Below are positions 1 through 9,494 of a stretch of DNA of 64,000 nt, piece after piece. The notes beneath the pieces were generated by a model. The model was not told where the DNA came from. It saw only the letters and a program-made list of their open reading frames with translations, and ran no database searches. The translations under genes were made by a program, and so were the position numbers. Origin of the DNA: Aeromicrobium sp. 9AM (GTDB lineage Bacteria > Actinomycetota > Actinomycetes > Propionibacteriales > Nocardioidaceae); NCBI RefSeq assembly GCF_902506105.1, contig NZ_LR733304.1, positions 2,195,354 to 2,259,353 on the forward strand. Reading direction: 5' to 3'. Each line of letters opens with the position of its first letter. Positions within the stretch are counted from its first letter, which is position 1.

Positions 1-22
1 GGTGCGAGCATTACCGTGGGAC

Positions 23-84
23 ACGAGAACCTCCGTGGTGGATGTGGGCCTTCGACAAGCCACACCCCACCCGGAGGTTCTCGT
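23..84. terminator. long hairpin downstream of the glycosyltransferase gene
   Basis: A perfect 13-base inverted repeat (23-35 with 72-84, ACGAGAACCTCCG and its complement) closes a second, imperfect GC-rich inner stem. It lies just beyond the stop of the leftward glycosyltransferase gene, where a transcription terminator would be expected. No clear U-tract follows on the minus strand, so it may instead be an mRNA-stabilising or other structured element. Confidence 0.5.
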
Positions 85-128
85 TCACGTCAAGCCATTC
101 CCGCTACCAACGTCCTGACCGGGTACAA

Positions 129-1769
129 CTAGGCGAGCGTCTCGACCAGGGCCGCCCGGTGCTCGTCGAGGTCGAAGGTCCACGCCGACTTGTAGGCCTC
201 GACGGAGAAGCCCCCGGCGGGCTGGTCGACCTCGGCCGGCGCCCAGAAGTAGTGGATCTCATGACCCAGGGCCGCGGCGAAGAGGTACTCGTTGGCGGCC
301 ACATAGCTGCGGCTCGACAAGATGACGACCTTGGCCTGCGGGTTGAGCATCATGTTGAACAACGCGCTGCCCGCGAACCCCGCGATGACCTTGGCCGCCC
401 GGAACGCGTGCGCCTGCTCGGCGTACGGCATCGTCTCCGGGTGCATGATCGTGAAGCCCTGGTCCGCCATGAACGACTCGATCTCGGGGGTGTTGACGCA
501 CCAGCGCTGCGACTTCGTGCGCCGTGACAGGAAGATCTTCTCCGGCCGGTCGTGCGGGTGCGGGTCCGGGCCGAGCCCGCCGTAGAGCGTCTCCCACGCC
601 TCGCCCAGCGCAGGATCGGCGTAGAAGGGGTTCTCCAGCTGCGGCATCGCCGCGACCAACGACCCCACCCGCACCGACTCGTCCTGCGTGACCCACATGA
701 TGTCGTCGACCGGGACGCCGAGCGCGGCCAGGATCTGCGCCTTCCACGACGGCAGCCGGTCGCGCTGCGGCTGGTGCGTCATGATGACGCGGAGGTCGGG
801 ATTGTCGGCACGGGCGATCTGCCAGCCCCAGTGCTTGGAGATCGTCTCGGTCATGAGGTGGCCGAAGTGGGTGGGGAACGCCGAGTCGAAGCTGAAGAAC
901 TCACCCGGCTCGTACCGCACCGCGGCCCGCTGGATCCGGTCCTCGAGACGCCCGAACCACGCCGTCGCGGGAATGATCTTCTTGTGGAACAGGCGCGAGG
1001 CGTTGCCGTGGCGGAACGAGTCGGGCAGCACGAGGTTGCCCCGGGTCACGATCTCGCGGACGTGGCACGTCGCGTCGGCATAGCGGCGGACCGCGAGGGA
1101 CGGCACGGCGATCGTGCGCTGCTTCTCGCGGGGCGCGGGCTCGCCGTGCATCACGAGGGTCGCGCGCGACTCGTACTCGTACGCCTCGCGGCGTGCGATG
1201 ACCTCGCCCCACTCGGGTCCGAACTGCTCGACGAGCACGTCCTCGACCACACGATGCCTCAGCGTGAAGTGGTGGTTCCCCCGCTTGCGCACGACGGCGA
1301 GCCGCCGGTCGCTCGGCAGGATCTCGACCGAGGCGCTCAGCTCCTGCCGCCTGCGCGCCGCAGCGGCGGGCTCGCCGTCGCGCGCCTCGACGGCCACGGC
1401 CAGGTCGCGGCCCACGGTGCGACCCGTCGCCACGTACGTTCCACCGTCGCGCACGGCCCAGACCGCCGCCCGCAGCAGGGCGAGCTTGTCGCCGCGCGTC
1501 GTGGCGTCAACGACCGCGGCCGGCCGCGGCATCGATCGCAGCCAGACGATCGCGTCGTCCCGCGAGCCGACGACGTACGAGCGCACGTCCGCGGCCGGGA
1601 GGCGGGCCGACAGGGCCGGGACGAAGTCGTCGTCCGGGTCACTGAGGAACACCGTGACGAGCTCGCCGGCACCCGTGTGAGCCGCCACGGCGTCGGCGAC
1701 CTGCCGGACCACCGCACTCGGCCTGACCCGGCCGAGGCGCCTGACGGCACGAACTCGCAGGCTCGTCAC
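129..1769 (-). CDS. glycosyltransferase family 61-like (DUF563) protein
   Basis: 546 residues with a GTG start at 1769. The first ~230 residues contain a SAM-methyltransferase-like stretch of unclear identity. The C-terminal ~290 residues match the DUF563/GT61 pattern: an N-terminal part rich in aromatic residues with a conserved HFGHLMTET segment, then RPEKIFLSRR, and later an IAGFAGSALFN segment typical of the nucleotide-sugar-binding end of these enzymes. Family members add sugars to surface polysaccharides or glycoproteins. No signal peptide or membrane helix is obvious, so it is probably cytoplasmic. It stands alone, upstream of a hairpin and downstream of purH on the same strand. The acceptor and donor sugar cannot be told from sequence. 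Confidence 0.7.
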   Translation of the reverse strand: MTSLRVRAVRRLGRVRPSAVVRQVADAVAAHTGAGELVTVFLSDPDDDFVPALSARLPAADVRSYVVGSRDDAIVWLRSMPRPAAVVDATTRGDKLALLRAAVWAVRDGGTYVATGRTVGRDLAVAVEARDGEPAAAARRRQELSASVEILPSDRRLAVVRKRGNHHFTLRHRVVEDVLVEQFGPEWGEVIARREAYEYESRATLVMHGEPAPREKQRTIAVPSLAVRRYADATCHVREIVTRGNLVLPDSFRHGNASRLFHKKIIPATAWFGRLEDRIQRAAVRYEPGEFFSFDSAFPTHFGHLMTETISKHWGWQIARADNPDLRVIMTHQPQRDRLPSWKAQILAALGVPVDDIMWVTQDESVRVGSLVAAMPQLENPFYADPALGEAWETLYGGLGPDPHPHDRPEKIFLSRRTKSQRWCVNTPEIESFMADQGFTIMHPETMPYAEQAHAFRAAKVIAGFAGSALFNMMLNPQAKVVILSSRSYVAANEYLFAAALGHEIHYFWAPAEVDQPAGGFSVEAYKSAWTFDLDEHRAALVETLA

Positions 1770-1813
1770 CGTACGAGTCCGCGTCTGCGCATCATGTGCC
1801 GCTCAGTCCTCGA

Positions 1814-3367
1814 TCAGTGGAAGAAGTGCCGGGTGCCGGTGACGTACATCGTCACTCCGGCGGCCTGGGCCGCCTCGATGACGGCATCGTCGCGGATCGA
1901 GCCGCCCGGCTGCACGATCGCACGCACACCCGCGGCGATCAGGATCTCCGGACCGTCCGGGAACGGGAAGAACGCGTCGGACGCGGCCACCGAGCCGGTG
2001 GCGCGCTCCGCGCCCGCACGCTCGACGGCGAGCTTGCACGAGTCGACCCGGTTGACCTGTCCCATGCCGACGCCGACCGAGGCGCCGTCCTTGGCCAGCA
2101 GGATCGCGTTGGACTTGACGGCTCGCACCGCGGTCCAGGCGAAGTCGAGATCGGCGAGCGTACGCTCGTCGGCCGGCTCTCCCGCGACGAGCGTCCAGGT
2201 CGACGGGTCGTCGCCGGGCGCATCGACGTGGTCGACGACCTGCACGAGCACGCCGCCGCTGATGCCGCGGAACTCGATGGGATCGGGGTGCTCGTCGGCG
2301 GGGACGCGCAGGATGCGGATGTTCTTCTTGGCCTGCAGCACCTCGAGGGCGCCGTCCTCGTAGTCGGGCGCGACGATGACCTCGGTGAACACCTCGGCCA
2401 CCTGCGCGGCCATCGCCACGCTGACGGGGCGGTTGACCGCGATCACTCCGCCGTAGGCCGAGACCGGGTCGCACGCGTGCGCCCGGGCGTGGGCCTCGGC
2501 GACGTCGGCGCCGACCGCGATGCCGCACGGGTTGGCGTGCTTGATGATCGCCACGGCCGGCAGCTCGAAGTCGTACGCCGCCCGGCGGGCCGCATCGGTG
2601 TCGACGTAGTTGTTGTAGGACATCTCCTTGCCGTGCAGCTGCTCGGCGGCAGCCAGGCCACCGCGCCAGTGCTGGTAGAGCGCAGCAGGCTGGTGCGGGT
2701 TCTCGCCGTAGCGCAGCACCGCCGACTTGTCCCACGTCGCGCCGGTGAACTCCGGCCAGCCGTCCTCGGACGGGGCGTACGTGCTGGCGAACCACGAAGC
2801 CACTGCCACGTCGTACGCCGCGGTGTGCGCGAACGCCTGCGCGGCGAGCTGCTTGCGCTGGTCGAACGTGAACCCGCCGGCGGCGATCGCCGCGCGCACG
2901 CCGTCGTACGCCGAGGGGCTGACGACGACCGCGACGCTGGGGTGGTTCTTGGCCGCGGCGCGAACCATCGAGGGGCCGCCGATGTCGATCTGCTCGACGC
3001 ACTCGTCAGGGGTCGCGCCGGACTGGACGGTCTCGCGGAACGGGTAGAGGTTGACGATCACCAGGTCGAACGGCTCGATCTCGAGGTCGGCGAGCTGCTG
3101 GACGTGATCGTCGAGCCGCAGGTCGGCGAGGATGCCGGCGTGGACGCGCGGGTGCAGGGTCTTGACCCGGCCGTCGAGGCACTCGGGGAATCCCGTGAGC
3201 TCCTCGACCGGGGTCACCGGGACGCCGGCCGACTCGATCGTCTTGGCGGTCGAACCGGTCGAGACGATCGCAATGCCGGCGGCATGCAGATCGCGGGCGA
3301 GCTCCTCGAGCCCGGTCTTGTCGTAGACCGAGACGAGGGCGCGCTTGAGGGGACGGAGGTCAGTCAT
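1814..3367 (-). CDS. purH: bifunctional AICAR formyltransferase / IMP cyclohydrolase
   Basis: 517 residues starting [20 protein letters not shown], the normal N-terminus of the MGS-like IMP cyclohydrolase domain (about residues 1-150). The AICAR transformylase domain follows and contains the catalytic KHANPCG motif. It performs the last two steps of de novo IMP synthesis in the cytosol. I chose the ATG at 3367 rather than the in-frame start at 3415 because it matches the family N-terminus and overlaps the purN stop in an eight-base ATGACTGA arrangement, which implies translational coupling. Its product is the substrate of the IMP dehydrogenase (guaB) at the far end of the window. Confidence 0.97.
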   Translation of the reverse strand: MTDLRPLKRALVSVYDKTGLEELARDLHAAGIAIVSTGSTAKTIESAGVPVTPVEELTGFPECLDGRVKTLHPRVHAGILADLRLDDHVQQLADLEIEPFDLVIVNLYPFRETVQSGATPDECVEQIDIGGPSMVRAAAKNHPSVAVVVSPSAYDGVRAAIAAGGFTFDQRKQLAAQAFAHTAAYDVAVASWFASTYAPSEDGWPEFTGATWDKSAVLRYGENPHQPAALYQHWRGGLAAAEQLHGKEMSYNNYVDTDAARRAAYDFELPAVAIIKHANPCGIAVGADVAEAHARAHACDPVSAYGGVIAVNRPVSVAMAAQVAEVFTEVIVAPDYEDGALEVLQAKKNIRILRVPADEHPDPIEFRGISGGVLVQVVDHVDAPGDDPSTWTLVAGEPADERTLADLDFAWTAVRAVKSNAILLAKDGASVGVGMGQVNRVDSCKLAVERAGAERATGSVAASDAFFPFPDGPEILIAAGVRAIVQPGGSIRDDAVIEAAQAAGVTMYVTGTRHFFH

Positions 3368-4022
3368 CTGCCATCTTTCGTGGAGTCGAGCTGCCGAGCA
3401 CGACGGCCCGGTCATCGAGGTGGAAGTCTTCGCGCGCGAGGGTGCCGACCCACTCGACGAGCATCGCGCGCTCGCTCGTCTTGATGCGTTCGTGGAGCGT
3501 GGCCTCGTCGTCGCCGTCGAGCACAGGCACCGCGACCTGCGCGACGATCGGCCCTGTGTCGACGCCTTCGTCGACGACGAACAGCGTCGCGCCGGTGACC
3601 TTGACGCCGTACGCCAGCGCGTCCCGCGGCCCGTGCATGCCCGGGAACGCCGGCGAGAGCGCCGGGTGGGTGTTGAGCGTGCGCCCCCCGAACCGGGCCA
3701 GGAACGCCGGCCCGGTGAGCTTCATGAACCCGGCCAGCACCACGAGGTCGGGGTCGTACGCCGCAACGGTCTCGGCGAGCGCCTGGTCCCACGCGGCCCG
3801 ATCGGCGTACGCGGACGTCGTGAGCACGAACGTCGGTATGCCGTGCCTCTCGGCACGGGCGAGCCCTTCGATGCCGTCGCGGTCGGCGCCGACGGCAACG
3901 ATCTGGGCGCCGTAGTCAGGACTCGTCGACGAGTCGATCAGGGCCTGGAGATTGGTGCCGCTTCCAGAGACGAGGACGACCAGTCGAGCTGGCGTCCGAG
4001 GGCTGCGGGGCACGGCCTCCAC
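3360..4022 (-). CDS. purN: phosphoribosylglycinamide formyltransferase
   Basis: About 220 residues. It transfers formyl from 10-formyl-THF to GAR, the third step of purine synthesis. The N-terminal [16 protein letters not shown] motif, the central [13 protein letters not shown] region with its catalytic His, and the [13 protein letters not shown] segment are all clear. The start is uncertain: GTG at 4022 or at 4013. A GGAGG lies only two bases before the latter, and neither start has a good ribosome-binding site. Either start sits about 100 bases inside the 3' end of the DUF6350 gene on the same strand. Its stop overlaps the purH start by eight bases, giving a purN-purH unit. Confidence 0.93.
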   Translation of the reverse strand: MEAVPRSPRTPARLVVLVSGSGTNLQALIDSSTSPDYGAQIVAVGADRDGIEGLARAERHGIPTFVLTTSAYADRAAWDQALAETVAAYDPDLVVLAGFMKLTGPAFLARFGGRTLNTHPALSPAFPGMHGPRDALAYGVKVTGATLFVVDEGVDTGPIVAQVAVPVLDGDDEATLHERIKTSERAMLVEWVGTLAREDFHLDDRAVVLGSSTPRKMADD

Positions 4023-5130
4023 GATAGTGCTTGAGCACCGCGCCGAGCGCGCCGCCCACCGCCATGACAGGCACCGCGAGCAGCAACGGCGTGAAAGCCG
4101 GCGGTCCGGTGTCGGCCATGCGCCCCGGACCGATTCCCCCACCGGAGAGCCCGATGAGGATGCCGAGCAGGAATCCGGCGATCCCGCCGGACGCGGCGCC
4201 GAGCGCCACGCGAGCCAGCAGTCCCTCCCGTGACCCGAGCTCGACGCGCCAGCCCGACACCATGCCGGCCAGCAGCGGCACGAGACCGAGCACGAAGACC
4301 CACCCCGGGAACTCCCCCGGCGACGGCAGGGCAGCCAGCAGCGGGAAGCCCGGCACGTTGCCCAGCTGCGAGCCGGTGAGGTCGACCGATGTGTTCGTGC
4401 CGAGCATGAAACCGGGGCCGATCAGCGCCGATGCGGTCCAGAGGACCAGCGTCGGCGCGGCCAGGACGCACGCCAGCGCCAGCGCGATGCCGCCGCCGCG
4501 GCCGGGATCGAGCTGGGCCCAGATGTCGCCGGCTCGCGACATGTTGCGCAGGAACTGCACGATCACGACCGCACCGGCGGCCGCGAGCACCACGAGCAGG
4601 CCCGGGATCGCGGCCCGCGTGGCGAGGCGGATGTCGTCCGATGCCGTGAACCACAGGCGCTCACCCTGGCCGTGACGCCGGATGACACCCCACGCCGCAC
4701 CCAGGCCGCCGACGACGAACGCGCCGAACGCGGCCCGGATGACCGAGGTGTGCACGCCGTCCGCGGCCGACGCAGCAGACGCGATGCCGGCGATGACGCC
4801 GTACGCGCCGGCCGCGGTCGCCACGAACGCGGGCAGCTCGTCGACCGGCTCGGCCACGACCCAGGACGCCGTCAGTGCCACCAGGGCGACGCACACCAGC
4901 GTCGCGCCCACGGGGATCAGCCCGAACGTCACCGAGCCGGTGTCGATGCCCGAGCCGAGCGACACGAGCCACGTACGCACCGCCGCGCGTACGAAGGCGG
5001 CCAACGGCGGGTCGGCCGAGCCCTGGGCGACCAGCACCAGGCCCGCCGACACGGCGAGCGACAAGATCGCGGCCAGCATTGCGGTGAGGAATGCCGGCCT
5101 GAGGTAGGGGGTCTCGACGGGGGCGGGCAC
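3916..5130 (-). CDS. DUF6350 multi-pass membrane protein
   Basis: 404 residues, GTG start with GGAGG eight bases upstream. About ten hydrophobic segments fill residues 15-365, separated by short Gly/Pro-rich loops; the tail of ~35 residues is hydrophilic. It matches the actinobacterial DUF6350 family, which is typically found beside purN-purH; the function is unknown. The conserved part seems to end near LGAVLKHYR (about residue 369). The rest is encoded by DNA that also encodes the start of purN in another frame, so the tail may be a read-on extension. The gene is divergent from the sigma-like gene at 5198 with 67 bases between them. Confidence 0.8.
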   Translation of the reverse strand: MPAPVETPYLRPAFLTAMLAAILSLAVSAGLVLVAQGSADPPLAAFVRAAVRTWLVSLGSGIDTGSVTFGLIPVGATLVCVALVALTASWVVAEPVDELPAFVATAAGAYGVIAGIASAASAADGVHTSVIRAAFGAFVVGGLGAAWGVIRRHGQGERLWFTASDDIRLATRAAIPGLLVVLAAAGAVVIVQFLRNMSRAGDIWAQLDPGRGGGIALALACVLAAPTLVLWTASALIGPGFMLGTNTSVDLTGSQLGNVPGFPLLAALPSPGEFPGWVFVLGLVPLLAGMVSGWRVELGSREGLLARVALGAASGGIAGFLLGILIGLSGGGIGPGRMADTGPPAFTPLLLAVPVMAVGGALGAVLKHYRGGRAPQPSDASSTGRPRLWKRHQSPGPDRLVDES

Positions 5131-5197
5131 CAGTTCATCCTCCCTGTAAAGTTGCGGCGTTGCACACAGGCACGCCGGACGTCAGAGGAGGCTGGAC

Positions 5198-7009
5198 ATG
5201 ACTCGCGTCGACGAGTTCAACAGCTTCTACTCCTCGACCTTCGCAGACGCCGTCCAGGTCACCTATGCGGTCTGCGGTGACCGCCAGGTCGCCTTCGAGG
5301 CCACGGTCGACGCCTACCGCCGGGCGTGGCGCGACTGGACCAAGATCCGCAACCACCATCCGCTCGGCTGGGTCCGCAACGAGGCATGGAAGCTGACGGC
5401 GCTGAGCCGCAGCACCCACCCGCTGCGCCGCAAGCACGAGGAGGACAGCGACACCCAGCTGCTCGAGGCCCTCGCCGAGCTCAGCGTCGACGACCGCCGT
5501 CTGATCGTGCTCATGACCCTGGGCAACACCGACCTCGAGGAGGCTTCCCGCGAGGTCGGCGTCCCTGCCGAGGAGGGCATCGAGAACGTCACGACGGCCC
5601 TGGCGAGCCTCGAAGGCGGCCTGCGCCAGAGCATCGACACGATCGAGCGGCGCATGCACAGCCTCGCCGCCGCCACGGACTCGCTCACGGTCCCGCCGGC
5701 CGCGACGGTGCGCACCGCCGCCAAGCGCGGCCGTCAGCGCAACACCGTCCTGCTCGTCGCCGCCGCGGTCGTCGTGATCCTCGGTGGTGGCTTCGTCGCG
5801 ACCGAGGGCGATGCGCTGGCGACCAGCAGCGCGCTGCCACAGCGCCAGAAGATCGGTGCTGAGCGCCCCGACGTCCTGCTGGACGCCGAGAAGATCGACA
5901 CCGGCAACCTGCTCTCGTCGGCGCAGGTCAGCGAGCTCGACCCCGAGAGCACGTGGAAGATCGACGGCACCGACGAGAACGTCGACAACACGACTCCATA
6001 CGCGACGTGCCCGACCAAGCGTTACGCCGACAAGGACCCGCTCAAGGTCTTCGTCCGCACGTTCAACGCCGACGGCGTCACGGACGAGCGCGTGGCGCAG
6101 GCCATCGAGGTCTCCCGCAGCGAGGACACGGCCTCCAAGACGTACGAGCGGCTGGTGCAGTGGTACTCCGACTGCGAGCACCCCCGCGTGCAGCTCGTCG
6201 CGGCCTACACCGTGCAGCGCCCGTTCGGCGACTTCCAGATCCTGCGGCTGCGCTCGCACCGGTCCCCCGAACGTACGTTCACGGTCGGCTTCAGCCACTC
6301 CGGCACGGTCACCAGCACCTTGGTGCACGAGGCCGACGGAGCCAGCGGGCCCAGCATCCAGGCCTTCGCCCGTACGCTCAACGACTCGGTCGCCAAGGTC
6401 TGCAAGGACAGCGGCGGCGAGTGCACCGACGCCATCACGGTGAGGCGCACCGACCCGCCGCCGACCTCGGAGGCCCCGTCGTTCCTGGGCATCGTCGACC
6501 TGCCGCCGATCCGCAACGTCGACAAGGTGTGGGCCGGCGCATCCGTGTCGGCGAAGACCAACCCCGCTGCGACGCAGTGCGACAACGCGGCCTTCAGGGG
6601 CAAGGACGTGACCCGCGCCCAGGCCCGCATCTACGTGCTCTACCAGGCGACCACGCTGCCCAAGCAGTTCGGCGTCGCCGAGACCGTCGGCCGGTTCTCC
6701 TCACCCGCCAAGGCCAAGGCGTTCGTCGCGAGCGTCACGAAGCGCCTCGACGGGTGCAGCGACCGCAACCTCTCGGCCAAGATCGACCAGCACGAGGAGT
6801 TCAAGGGCACCGGCTACTCCGGCGACGTGTGGCGGGTCGGTGTCGAGGTCACCAAGGGCAACCGGGCCTACTACCGCATGTCGTTGATCCGCCGTGGCGC
6901 CGACGTGGCCCAGGTGACCTTCACCCCGGCCGGCACCTACGACATCACCCAGAAGGCCTTCGAAGCCATGGCAACGCGCGCAGCAACGCGCCTGAAGTAC
7001 GCCAAGTAA
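5198..7009 (+). CDS. membrane-anchored ECF-sigma-like protein with tandem extracellular sensor-type domains
   Basis: 603 residues; ATG preceded by AGGAGG at seven bases. Residues 5-75 resemble sigma region 2 of SigE-type ECF factors (FNSFYSSTFADAV, RRAWRDWTKIRNHHPLGWVR). Residues 85-150 resemble a decayed region 4 (LLEALAELSVDDRRLIVLMTL, then VGVPAEEGIENVTTALASL). A basic patch KRGRQRN precedes one hydrophobic helix (about 183-200), predicting an inside-to-outside topology. The remaining ~400 residues look extracellular and form two similar modules (about 230-410 and 440-600), each with paired Cys and a fold pattern like the PknH-type sensor domain. Whether the N-terminal part still binds RNA polymerase or DNA cannot be decided; region 4 is weak. 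Divergent from DUF6350, convergent with sucCD. Confidence 0.75.
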   Translation: MTRVDEFNSFYSSTFADAVQVTYAVCGDRQVAFEATVDAYRRAWRDWTKIRNHHPLGWVRNEAWKLTALSRSTHPLRRKHEEDSDTQLLEALAELSVDDRRLIVLMTLGNTDLEEASREVGVPAEEGIENVTTALASLEGGLRQSIDTIERRMHSLAAATDSLTVPPAATVRTAAKRGRQRNTVLLVAAAVVVILGGGFVATEGDALATSSALPQRQKIGAERPDVLLDAEKIDTGNLLSSAQVSELDPESTWKIDGTDENVDNTTPYATCPTKRYADKDPLKVFVRTFNADGVTDERVAQAIEVSRSEDTASKTYERLVQWYSDCEHPRVQLVAAYTVQRPFGDFQILRLRSHRSPERTFTVGFSHSGTVTSTLVHEADGASGPSIQAFARTLNDSVAKVCKDSGGECTDAITVRRTDPPPTSEAPSFLGIVDLPPIRNVDKVWAGASVSAKTNPAATQCDNAAFRGKDVTRAQARIYVLYQATTLPKQFGVAETVGRFSSPAKAKAFVASVTKRLDGCSDRNLSAKIDQHEEFKGTGYSGDVWRVGVEVTKGNRAYYRMSLIRRGADVAQVTFTPAGTYDITQKAFEAMATRAATRLKYAK

Positions 7010-7080
7010 CCCGCGCCGGGAAGGTGACTCCGCGACGCAACCAGACGCCCTGAGGTCAAAGGACTGTTGCGGGAGGGCGC

Positions 7081-7182
7081 CGAGCTGAGGGGTCTGTTGA
7101 GGCCCGTCGACGAGCCGGCGACGCAACGCGAGGCGGACGACGAACGACGCTTGTCGATGGGCCTCAACTGACCCGTCAGCGC
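7081..7182. repeat. long-hairpin intergenic element, copy A
   Basis: A 31-base arm at 7084-7114 pairs with 7150-7180: 27 Watson-Crick pairs, two G-U and two mismatches, around a 35-base loop. A second copy with about 80% identity and the same overall length sits at 52561-52662. Differences between copies inside the stem include two full compensatory changes (7091/7173 G-C to A-U; 7100/7164 A-U to U-A). It lies in the gap between the convergent sigma-like gene and sucD, followed by the sucD terminator. Confidence 0.75.
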
Positions 7183-7245
7183 AGGTGACGACGACACCAC
7201 GAAGGCCGAAAAGCAAAACGCGGTAGCACTGAAAAACATAAAAAA

Positions 7246-7280
7246 GGAGCCCCCTCCCGCCAAAGGCGAGAGGGGGCTCC
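7246..7280 (-). terminator. intrinsic terminator of the sucC-sucD operon
   Basis: An 11-base perfect stem (7246-7256 with 7270-7280, GGAGCCCCCTC) has an inner CGCC-AAA-GGCG extension, and on the minus strand it is followed directly by a run of six U. This is the clearest rho-independent terminator in the window. It lies 11 bases beyond the sucD stop. Confidence 0.9.
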
Positions 7281-7290
7281 TGCAGCAGGA

Positions 7291-8187
7291 CTACAGACCC
7301 TTGAGGATCTCCCGCATGAGCTCGGCTGTCTCGGACGGCGTCTTGCCGACCTTGACGCCCGCAGCCTCGAGGGCTTCCTTCTTGCCCTGCGCGGTGCCCG
7401 CACCGTCGGCGACGATGGCGCCGGCGTGGCCCATCGTCTTGCCCTCAGGAGCGGTGAACCCGGCGACGTACCCGACGACGGGCTTGGTGACGTGCGCCTG
7501 GATGTAGGCCGCGGCCTTCTCCTCCGCGTCGCCGCCGATCTCGCCGATCATGACGATCGCCTTGGTGTCGGGGTCCGCCTCGAATGCCTCGAGCGCGTCG
7601 ATGTGCGTCGTCCCGATGATGGGGTCGCCGCCGATGCCGATCGCGGTGGTGAAGCCGTAGTCGCGCAGCTCGAACATCATCTGGTAGGTCAGCGTGCCCG
7701 ACTTCGAGACGAGGCCGATCGGGCCGGAACCGGAGATCGTCGCCGGCGTGATGCCCGCGAGCGCCTCGCCCGGCGTGATGATGCCGGGGCAGTTGGGGCC
7801 GATGATCCGCGTCTTCTTGCCCTGGGCGTACGCCCAGAACTCGGCGCTGTCCTGAACCGGCACACCCTCGGTGATGATGACCAGCAGGCCGATCTCGGCG
7901 TCGATGGCCTCGATGACGGCGTCCTTGGTGAACGCCGGCGGGACGAAGGCGACCGAGACGTCGGCGCCCGTCTTCTCGATGGCCTCGGCGACGGTGCCGA
8001 ACACGGGGAGCTCGACGGTGTTGCCGTCGGGGTCCGTGTGCTCGACGGTCGTGCCGGCCTTGCGGGCGTTGACGCCGCCGACCACGTTGGTGCCGGCCTT
8101 GAGCATCAGGGCGGTGTGCTTGGTGCCTTCACCGCCGGTGATGCCCTGGACGATGACCTTGGAGTCCTTGTTGAGGAAGATCGACAT
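7291..8187 (-). CDS. sucD: succinyl-CoA synthetase alpha subunit
   Basis: 298 residues starting [21 protein letters not shown], the usual CoA-binding N-terminus. The GPNCPGI segment and the C-terminal [14 protein letters not shown] segment, containing the phosphohistidine, are present. With SucC it interconverts succinyl-CoA and succinate with substrate-level phosphorylation in the TCA cycle. The ATG at 8187 is chosen over 8232 because AAGGAG lies six bases upstream and the start is one base after the sucC stop. Followed by a strong terminator. Confidence 0.97.
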   Translation of the reverse strand: MSIFLNKDSKVIVQGITGGEGTKHTALMLKAGTNVVGGVNARKAGTTVEHTDPDGNTVELPVFGTVAEAIEKTGADVSVAFVPPAFTKDAVIEAIDAEIGLLVIITEGVPVQDSAEFWAYAQGKKTRIIGPNCPGIITPGEALAGITPATISGSGPIGLVSKSGTLTYQMMFELRDYGFTTAIGIGGDPIIGTTHIDALEAFEADPDTKAIVMIGEIGGDAEEKAAAYIQAHVTKPVVGYVAGFTAPEGKTMGHAGAIVADGAGTAQGKKEALEAAGVKVGKTPSETAELMREILKGL

Positions 8188-8188
8188 G

Positions 8189-9355
8189 TCAGGCTCCTTC
8201 GTTCGCGAGCTCGGCGGCGCGGTCGGCCGCACCGTCCATCGTGTCGACGAGTGTCACCAGTGGGTGATTCTTCTCGTTGAGGATCCGGCGACCCTCTTCG
8301 ACGTTGTTGCCGTCAAGGCGTACGACGAGCGGCTTGGAGGCCTCGTCGCCGAGGATGTCCAGTGCGCCGACGATGCCGTTGGCAACCGCGTCGCAAGACG
8401 TGATGCCGCCGAAGACGTTGACGAACACGCTCTTGACCTGCGCGTCGTTGAGGATCACGTCGAGGCCGTCGGCCATGACCTGCGCCGAGGCGCCGCCACC
8501 GATGTCGAGGAAGTTGGCCGGCTTGACGTTGCCGTGCTTCTCACCGGCGTACGCGACGACGTCGAGGGTGCTCATGACGAGTCCTGCGCCGTTGCCGATG
8601 ATGCCCACCTCGCCGTCGAGCTTGACGTAGTTGAGGCCCTTCTCCTTGGCCTTGGCCTCGAGGGGGTCGGCCGCGGCCTTGTCCTCGAACGCGGCGTGGT
8701 CCTCGTGACGGAACTCGGCGTTCTCGTCGAGCGAGACCTTGCCGTCGAGCGCCTCGAGGATGTCGCCCTCGAGCCGCGCGAGCGGGTTGACCTCGACCAG
8801 CGTCGCGTCCTCCTCGACGAAGACCTTCCAGAGCGTCAGGACCGTCGTGACGGCCTGCTCCACGAGGGCTTCGGGGAAGCCGGCCTCGGCGACGATCGAG
8901 CGCGCCTTGGCCTCGTCGACACCCGTGCCGGCGTCGATCGGGATCTGCTTGACGGCGTCGGGGTTGGTCTTGGCGACCTCTTCGATCTCGACACCACCCT
9001 CGACGCTCGCGATGCACAGGTAACTGCGGTTGGCGCGGTCGAGCAGGAAGGAGAAGTAGTACTCCTCCTCGATGCTGGCCGCCGGTGCGATGAGCACCCG
9101 GTTGACCGTCAGGCCCTTGATCTCCATGCCCAGGATGTTCGACGCGTGCTCGTAAGCCTCGTCGGGGGTCTTGGCGAGCTTGACGCCGCCGGCCTTGCCG
9201 CGACCGCCGGCCTTGACCTGTGCCTTGACGACGACGACGCCGAGCTGCTCGGCAGCGACCTTCGCCTCGTCCGGTGTGTTGGCAACGATGCCCAGGGTGA
9301 CCGGTACATCGTGCTTGGCGAAGAGCTCCTTCGCCTGGTATTCCATCAAATCCAC
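8189..9355 (-). CDS. sucC: succinyl-CoA synthetase beta subunit
   Basis: 388 residues, with an ATP-grasp domain in the N-terminal ~230 residues and a CoA-ligase domain after it; [11 protein letters not shown] and the VNVFGGI segment near residue 310 are typical. It binds the nucleotide and succinate and pairs with SucD. The start is GTG at 9355 ([15 protein letters not shown] by family comparison); an ATG three codons later is an alternative. It is the first gene of the sucC-sucD pair, divergent from the hydrolase gene at 9495. Confidence 0.97.
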   Translation of the reverse strand: MDLMEYQAKELFAKHDVPVTLGIVANTPDEAKVAAEQLGVVVVKAQVKAGGRGKAGGVKLAKTPDEAYEHASNILGMEIKGLTVNRVLIAPAASIEEEYYFSFLLDRANRSYLCIASVEGGVEIEEVAKTNPDAVKQIPIDAGTGVDEAKARSIVAEAGFPEALVEQAVTTVLTLWKVFVEEDATLVEVNPLARLEGDILEALDGKVSLDENAEFRHEDHAAFEDKAAADPLEAKAKEKGLNYVKLDGEVGIIGNGAGLVMSTLDVVAYAGEKHGNVKPANFLDIGGGASAQVMADGLDVILNDAQVKSVFVNVFGGITSCDAVANGIVGALDILGDEASKPLVVRLDGNNVEEGRRILNEKNHPLVTLVDTMDGAADRAAELANEGA

Positions 9356-9494
9356 GGTGGAGTCCGTCCTCTGTTGACGTCCGATACGCTCAGCAGCCGG
9401 CCGGAGGCCGACACCAATTGAGCCTTTGCGACTCTAGCCCTTAACCATGCGTTAACGCGCGTTGGCTTCGTCACACACCGCCTTGGGGGACCCG

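Noticed and set aside
42..527. Long open frames on the strand opposite the real genes, here and across the window (for example 552-2363, 8277-9421, 13188-14939)
   Set aside because: Frames of high-GC DNA without stop codons, rich in Arg/Gly/Ala/Pro with no domain motifs; they are shadows of purH, sucC, pcrA and others.
9443..9463. AACGCGCGTT palindrome (9454-9463) with nearby AACCATGCGTT between sucC and the hydrolase gene
   Set aside because: Could be an operator, but similar short palindromes are expected by chance and no regulator is adjacent.
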